Source: PMNU01 sp035479875 (lineage in GTDB: Bacteria > Patescibacteriota > Saccharimonadia > Saccharimonadales > UBA4665). Taken from it: a stretch of 64,000 bases of DNA. Positions within the stretch are counted from its first letter, which is position 1. Each line of letters opens with the position of its first letter. The position numbers were made by a program, and so were the translations under genes. The notes beneath the pieces were generated by a model. The model searched no databases. It was given only the letters and a program-made list of their open reading frames with translations, and had not been told where the DNA came from. Shown here piece after piece: positions 59,871-64,000 of the stretch. The stretch is from the NCBI GenBank assembly GCA_035479875.1, contig DATIIH010000012.1, forward strand, positions 89,823-153,822, written 5' to 3'.

Positions 59871-60697
59871 GCCTCTTTGATCGGCGGCTTGCCAACCAAA
59901 CGGGCAAAAAACTCCATGATAGAGAAAACCGGTGAGCCCAACCACAAAATGAGTCCGCCGAGCCACGCACCCGGCCATGTTCGAATACCGTGCGCACGGA
60001 GCGTGTTTGGCCACCACTGCAAATTCGCCCAGAGCTTCCGGCGCTCGCTGCGCACCCGGCGCATTTTGGCACCCACCTTGATGGCGGGATCATACGTAAT
60101 CTCATAGCCGAGGTGGTGAAGATGGATCGACAGGTCCAGATCCTCGTGTATGTCAGTCCTGGTACAAGTAGAGTCGCGCACCGCATGCCACAGCGACGTC
60201 GGCAACGCCATGTTCGTGCCAAATAGTACGTAGTGGCCCAAAAACAACCAGTTAAGCCTAAACACGATCCACTCCTGAATAAATGACACGGCCCGGGGCA
60301 CACGCAAGTTGTAGCACAGCACACCGCCGGTGAAGGCACTCCTGGCATGTTCTGGTTGCGCGTAAAATTCGATAATTTCTTTTATCCAGTCGGCGGGCAG
60401 GCGCGTGTCGGCGTCGATGCGCCCAATAATGTCGCCGCGCGCCGCGTTAAAACCGACATTACGGGCAAACAGCGGGCCTTGTTGGCTCTCGCGGATCAGC
60501 CTTACAAACGGATATGTTTTGGCAATCGCGGCCGTGGCGTCTGTAGAATTGTTATCTACCACAATTACTTGATGGGGCTTAACGGTCTGCCTAGCAACGG
60601 CGTCTAAGCAAGCGCCGATATGGCGTGCTTCGTTGTAGGCTGGTATAACTATACTTATACGCGTAAGCGTTTTGCGTGGCGATTTTATTGTATGCAC
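59867..60697 (-). CDS. GT2-family glycosyltransferase
   Basis: Protein of 276 residues. Starts at GTG 60697, 8 nt after a TATACT -10 (leaderless). GT-A motifs: VIPAYNEARHIGACLD near residue 17, VVDNNSTDATA near 46, and RIDADTRLP near 95; HEDLDLS (acid/base region) near 170 and a C-terminal hydrophobic stretch (LGGLILWLGSPVFSIMEFF). Likely adds a sugar to a lipid or cell-wall acceptor. Divergent from the glycosidase-like gene. Confidence 0.85.
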   Translation of the reverse strand: MHTIKSPRKTLTRISIVIPAYNEARHIGACLDAVARQTVKPHQVIVVDNNSTDATAAIAKTYPFVRLIRESQQGPLFARNVGFNAARGDIIGRIDADTRLPADWIKEIIEFYAQPEHARSAFTGGVLCYNLRVPRAVSFIQEWIVFRLNWLFLGHYVLFGTNMALPTSLWHAVRDSTCTRTDIHEDLDLSIHLHHLGYEITYDPAIKVGAKMRRVRSERRKLWANLQWWPNTLRAHGIRTWPGAWLGGLILWLGSPVFSIMEFFARLVGKPPIKEA

Positions 60698-60712
60698 AGA
60701 CTACTAGTATAT

Positions 60713-61804
60713 ATGACCAAACTGGGGGGCGGCTTAAGACGAGCGCTTAGGCGCAGTTGGCGCTGGTTCGTTAGCTATTGGCGACGTAGTTGGTGGCGCA
60801 AGCTGATTGTTATTGTTTTGAGCGCCGTTGTGGTGTGCTTGATCGGCATGTATAGCATTGCAGAGTGGTATATCCATACTCAGGCCGATAAGCCGCTCAC
60901 ACTCGGAGTTTCTTTTATTCCAGACTATGCCCAGAGCCTGGGCCTCGACCCGCACCAAACACTGAATGCTCTCATTAAGGACGTAGGCGTGCGCAATTTC
61001 CGTCTAGTAAGCTACTGGAGCGACATTGAGCCCACGCCCGGCCAGTACAACTTTAGCGAGCTCGACTGGGAAATGCAGCAAGTAGCAGCCGTGCATGGCT
61101 CGGTAAGTTTGAGCATCGGACTGCGCCAGCCGCGCTGGCCAGAGTGCCATCCGCCCGACTGGGTGAACGGCGAGGCCACCAGCGCATGGGAAGGCCAGCT
61201 CAACAATTACATCACTGCGGTGATCAACCGTTACAAGAGTTCGCGTGTGCTAATAAGCTACCAACTCGAGAATGAATACTTCTTAAAGGGCTTTGGCCTA
61301 TGCAATAATTTTGACCGCTCACGACTAGTGAGCGAGTACAACATGGTCAAAAAACTCGACGATATTCATCCGATTATTCTGTCGCGCAGCGATAACCTGG
61401 TAGATATCCCGCTGGGACAGCCACGGCCAGATATCGTCGGCATGTCGGTGTACCGCCGGGTATGGGACGGGCACATCACACACCACTACTTTACGTATCC
61501 GTTGCCGGCTTGGTACTACGCCTTTTTGGCTGGCTGGGAAAAGATTGCAACCGGGCGCGACTCGATGATTCACGAGCTCCAAGCCGAAGCCTGGCCACCT
61601 AATGGCAAGAATGTGACCCAAATCAGCCTTGCCGAACAAAACAAAACCGAAAACGCGGCCGAGCTGCAAGGAGAATTTAATTTTGGCAAAGAGACAGGCC
61701 TACGCACCATGTATCTCTGGGGCGGGGAATATTGGTACTACCGTAATACTATTTTGCACGACCCCAGCGTGTGGAATGTAGCCAAACAAAACTTTAAACA
61801 GTAG
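60713..61804 (+). CDS. Membrane-anchored glycoside-hydrolase-like protein (clan A type)
   Basis: Protein of 363 residues: very basic Arg/Trp-rich start, TM helix (about 32-52), then a TIM-barrel domain. SYWSDIEPTPGQYNFSELDW resembles GH5/GH42 first strands; YQLENEYF carries the likely acid/base Glu and MIHELQAEAW the likely nucleophile Glu. It would cleave beta-linked polysaccharides at the cell surface. Several in-frame starts exist (60620, 60692, 60713); 60713 is favoured because promoter-like TATAAC/TATACT boxes lie at about 60649-60660. Confidence 0.75.
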   Translation: MTKLGGGLRRALRRSWRWFVSYWRRSWWRKLIVIVLSAVVVCLIGMYSIAEWYIHTQADKPLTLGVSFIPDYAQSLGLDPHQTLNALIKDVGVRNFRLVSYWSDIEPTPGQYNFSELDWEMQQVAAVHGSVSLSIGLRQPRWPECHPPDWVNGEATSAWEGQLNNYITAVINRYKSSRVLISYQLENEYFLKGFGLCNNFDRSRLVSEYNMVKKLDDIHPIILSRSDNLVDIPLGQPRPDIVGMSVYRRVWDGHITHHYFTYPLPAWYYAFLAGWEKIATGRDSMIHELQAEAWPPNGKNVTQISLAEQNKTENAAELQGEFNFGKETGLRTMYLWGGEYWYYRNTILHDPSVWNVAKQNFKQ

Positions 61805-61812
61805 TAAAACCG

Positions 61813-62859
61813 TTACGGGCGGGGCGCGTTTGCCAATCTCATGCCCTCAAGCATAAGCGCCGCGTGCAACGGGAGGTAATCCCCGCCGGCATGCGGCATG
61901 CCAACTACACCCATCTCCAGGACACGCCCGTCGGTCTCCGTAAACAGCTTGTCGGCAGCTGCGCCGAATTCCCAGGAATCGACAACCTCACTGCGTGTGC
62001 CATAGCCAAGCGCTATATGCATACCTTGCTGCACTGCGAGAGCGTCTCCTACATGTTCCATAAAACGACCTTGGCCGAGCCCATGGGCAATCGCGATATT
62101 GGTGGCTCGGCCGAGCCCTAATGCAAAACCGCCGAGACTACTCTCGGGCAGTCTCCGAGCTTCGGCGTATGCTTGGCTTTTGTTAAGTGCTACATGTGCG
62201 TGCAGTTGCCTGGCTGATCTCCTAAAATTGTTGGCGACCCCTAACAGGCCGCACGCTTGCGTACCGCCAGGTTCTACGGCTACCACTGTGGGCGTTTCAA
62301 TATTATAATCATGAGCGTGCTGGCTCGCGGCGACACTTTCATCGGCTCCAAGGGAATAACCAAGCATCGTTGCCCGCCTAATACCCATATCTCCTAACTG
62401 CGCGAGGGTCGGACAAACCATAGGCGCAAGATCACCCTGCCATAGTTTGCCTAGGTCCTCGCGGGCCACTGTACCCGTACCATGCCCGGGCCGGCCAGGA
62501 TTGCCCACTACAATGAGCCGTTCATCGGAATTGGGGTCGGCTGCAAACAAATACGCAGCCCGGAGCGCAGTATCTTGCCCCAAATTGGTACCCATAGGTA
62601 AATACAAAACCCGCGCGCTCTTTTGATCAAGCGTCCCGATCGAAGCAGGCGGTAACAATTCAAGATATTGTACTGGCCGCGACGTACCACTTGGCACTAC
62701 AGTTGCTGGACCATCTTCAAATCCATACCGGGCAGCAACTTCTTTAAAAGATAGGCCGTCAAGAACAGCAGTAGCCCGAGCTGCACTATCTATGACTTCC
62801 GGATCAAAAGCGCTCGGATAACCTTGTAGGCGTGTTGCTGTTGTCTCATATATACCCAT
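61813..62859 (-). CDS. Alpha/beta-hydrolase-fold protein
   Basis: Protein of 348 residues. Nucleophile elbow MLGYSLGADESVA with the GxSxG pattern near residue 165, an oxyanion-side GNPGRPGHG near 128, and a possible catalytic His in VGMPHAGGDYLP near 325. No signal peptide. ATG 62859 lies 7 nt after TAGTAT, so it appears leaderless. Substrate unknown. Followed on the same strand upstream by a second protein of related type. Confidence 0.55.
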   Translation of the reverse strand: MGIYETTATRLQGYPSAFDPEVIDSAARATAVLDGLSFKEVAARYGFEDGPATVVPSGTSRPVQYLELLPPASIGTLDQKSARVLYLPMGTNLGQDTALRAAYLFAADPNSDERLIVVGNPGRPGHGTGTVAREDLGKLWQGDLAPMVCPTLAQLGDMGIRRATMLGYSLGADESVAASQHAHDYNIETPTVVAVEPGGTQACGLLGVANNFRRSARQLHAHVALNKSQAYAEARRLPESSLGGFALGLGRATNIAIAHGLGQGRFMEHVGDALAVQQGMHIALGYGTRSEVVDSWEFGAAADKLFTETDGRVLEMGVVGMPHAGGDYLPLHAALMLEGMRLANAPRP

Positions 62860-62925
62860 GATTGATATACTATCCCACACTCCGTATAAGACTACAACTC
62901 TGTCAATCGCATACTGTGCCGAGCT

Positions 62926-63807
62926 TTAATGTTGCGGGTCCAATTGCTGGCGCTCAGGACTAACCGCAACAACAAAGTCGGCAATTTGCCCCATAAGCTG
63001 AGGGACAAACAGCGGACTCGTATGCGCCCCGTTATACACGGTCATGTCTTGGTCGGGGAAGCCGGCGTTCACCAATGTTTGCTGCATAGGGTGCCCGGGG
63101 AAGTAGCTATCTCTGTCGCCACCGAATACACCGAGTGTAACCATCCGCCCAAGGTCAACCACTCCGGGCATAATGCTACCTGTGAAGGTAGCGTGCGCTT
63201 CGGCAACGAGGGCACCATACTGCAACGCACCGTGAAATCCCCGCACGTGGAACGCATAGGCCGCACCAAAACCAGCGCGAGCGGCAAGCACCTGGCGCAT
63301 CATTTGACGGTACTCATAAGCCAGCATTGCCAGGGCGTGCCGTTGTACGCCCAGGCCAACTGCCTCAAATCCCTCGGGTATGCCCGGATCCCGCACGATG
63401 CCTGCCGGCGCAACGAAGGCAAAGGCGCTCACCAAGCCATCGGCCACTAGTCCAGGGCCATTAACCGTAGCGCTCAGTGCGCTCTGAGAATAGCTGATTT
63501 TGGTAACCGGATGATACTGCCCGGCAACCCGAGTAACGGCATCCGAACGCCCCGCCTTATCGTCAAGCCGGTGGCAACCTTCCGGGTCATTGTGAGTAAC
63601 CACCGCTACGCCGCGCCGCGCCAAGGTGGCGATCAACTCAGCGTAAGCCTCGGTGCTACAGAACAAGCCATTGTCGACGTCTACTACGGGCAACGTGCCA
63701 AGCGCCTCTTTGCCACCAGGTTGGTCGGCCCGCGTTGTCACGGTTAATACGTGCTGTTGTTCGCCGTCCCGATACGGCAGGTTAATGCGACAAAATTCTT
63801 GGCTCAT
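62926..63807 (-). CDS. Probable alpha/beta-hydrolase-like protein, diverged
   Basis: Protein of 293 residues with the alternation expected of the hydrolase fold: VVTHNDPEGCHR near residue 72, a degenerate elbow KISYSQSALSA (SxSxS instead of GxSxG) near 107, acid-loop GGDRDSYFPGHP near 228, and His in YNGAHTSPLF near 262. ATG 63807 is used; a TATTAT lies 16 nt upstream. The degenerate elbow leaves activity in doubt. Confidence 0.45.
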   Translation of the reverse strand: MSQEFCRINLPYRDGEQQHVLTVTTRADQPGGKEALGTLPVVDVDNGLFCSTEAYAELIATLARRGVAVVTHNDPEGCHRLDDKAGRSDAVTRVAGQYHPVTKISYSQSALSATVNGPGLVADGLVSAFAFVAPAGIVRDPGIPEGFEAVGLGVQRHALAMLAYEYRQMMRQVLAARAGFGAAYAFHVRGFHGALQYGALVAEAHATFTGSIMPGVVDLGRMVTLGVFGGDRDSYFPGHPMQQTLVNAGFPDQDMTVYNGAHTSPLFVPQLMGQIADFVVAVSPERQQLDPQH

Positions 63808-63861
63808 GCTTGTTGCTAACCATATAATACAATACCGTCTTAATCTGTCCATAGGGGTACC

Positions 63862-64000
63862 TGTCAAGCTCCGCCTTTTCCGGACACCCTGTCTCTTTCC
63901 AGCGGAGCTGGGGTGAGGCTGGCAGCGTAAGCTGCCGGACTCATCTTGAGGCTAGTGTGAATACGGTCGTAGTTGTAGTAGTGGATGTACATGGCAATGG
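63862..64000. mobile_element. Right end of an IS3/IS481-type insertion sequence
   Basis: The transposase frame stops 2 nt inside TGTCAAGCTCCGCC (from 63862), a terminal-repeat-like sequence starting TGT as in this IS group. The other end and the target duplication are outside the window. Confidence 0.6.
63864..64000 (-). CDS. Insertion-sequence transposase, C-terminal end (runs off window)
   Basis: Reading from the right edge on the minus strand, the frame encodes IAMYIHYYNYDRIHTSLK followed by SPAAYA and ends at TGA 63864-63866. This is the C-terminal signature of IS3/IS481-type integrase-core transposases, where the YNYDRIHTSL segment follows the catalytic Glu. The rest of the element lies beyond 64000. 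Confidence 0.8.
   Translation of the reverse strand, partial: IAMYIHYYNYDRIHTSLKMSPAAYAASLTPAPLERDRVSGKGGA

Noticed and set aside
1..64000. UGA recoding as glycine or tryptophan
   Set aside because: UGA ends several genes cleanly, for example the extra gene before atpC through an ATGA overlap and the transposase end; no conserved gene needs UGA readthrough.
1..64000. tRNA, rRNA or CRISPR arrays
   Set aside because: I read the intergenic stretches and saw no cloverleaf, rRNA signature or regularly spaced direct repeats. A tRNAscan/Infernal run could still find something I missed.

Overview
The window is a gene-dense, roughly 50-55% GC bacterial chromosome segment with about 72 protein genes, many coupled by 1-11 nt overlaps. 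I found no rRNA, tRNA or CRISPR. Gene style points to a Patescibacteria/CPR lineage, most likely an environmental Candidatus Saccharibacteria. The clues are a short ATP synthase delta subunit, several single-TM proteins with low-complexity tails, many unrecognised proteins, and a sparse aerobic-type respiratory set (NDH-2, CtaB, an FAD-linked oxidase, F-ATPase). UGA is used as an ordinary stop, which argues against Gracilibacteria/Absconditabacteria. This is inference; no 16S gene is present to settle it.

Layout. 1-6.5 kb: the 3' end of an unknown gene, then an operon for 2,3-diaminopropionate-type synthesis (SbnA-like, SbnB-like, alanine-racemase-like), a 2OG-Fe(II)-oxygenase-like gene, and a minus-strand pair (unknown gene plus BtpA family) behind a leader-peptide attenuator. 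6.5-11 kb: a GT2 enzyme, unknown genes, a class I glutamine amidotransferase and a membrane protein. 11-18.3 kb: a large secreted two-domain phosphoesterase with FN3 repeats, LysR divergent from myo-inositol-phosphate synthase, a sedolisin protease and a DUF1801 protein. 18.3-22.8 kb: a flavin-based extracytosolic electron-transfer operon (FMN-binding protein, ApbE, RnfD/ferredoxin-reductase fusion) and a membrane-anchored protein. 22.9-33 kb: a DEAD-box helicase, a YHYH protein, CtaB, a histidine kinase/response regulator, a Crp/Fnr regulator and small proteins. 33-44.7 kb: an RRM protein with a structured leader, an FtsX/LolD-type ABC transporter, an FAD oxidase, an exopolysaccharide-type cluster, YihY and NDH-2. 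44.7-50 kb: a UvrD-like helicase-nuclease, an aquaporin and a protein with a carbonic-anhydrase-like CxDxR motif. 50-57.4 kb: a full F1F0-ATPase operon with two extra translationally coupled unknown genes. 57.5-64 kb: glutaredoxin, cob(I)alamin adenosyltransferase, a P-loop kinase, a nuclease, a GT2 enzyme, a glycosidase-like protein, two alpha/beta-hydrolase-like proteins and the end of an insertion sequence.

Expression logic is a recurring theme. At least fourteen genes have a -10 hexamer ending only 6-8 nt before the start codon and no Shine-Dalgarno, so leaderless translation seems common. Operon-internal genes carry Shine-Dalgarno sites or stop-start overlaps. Three short leader ORFs (ahead of the 5194-6309 gene, ctaB and atpB) look regulatory. 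The best candidates for undescribed biology are the attenuator at 6332-6503, the coupled extra genes in the ATP synthase operon, the overlapping leader ORFs of atpB and ctaB, and the SbnA-SbnB-racemase cassette.
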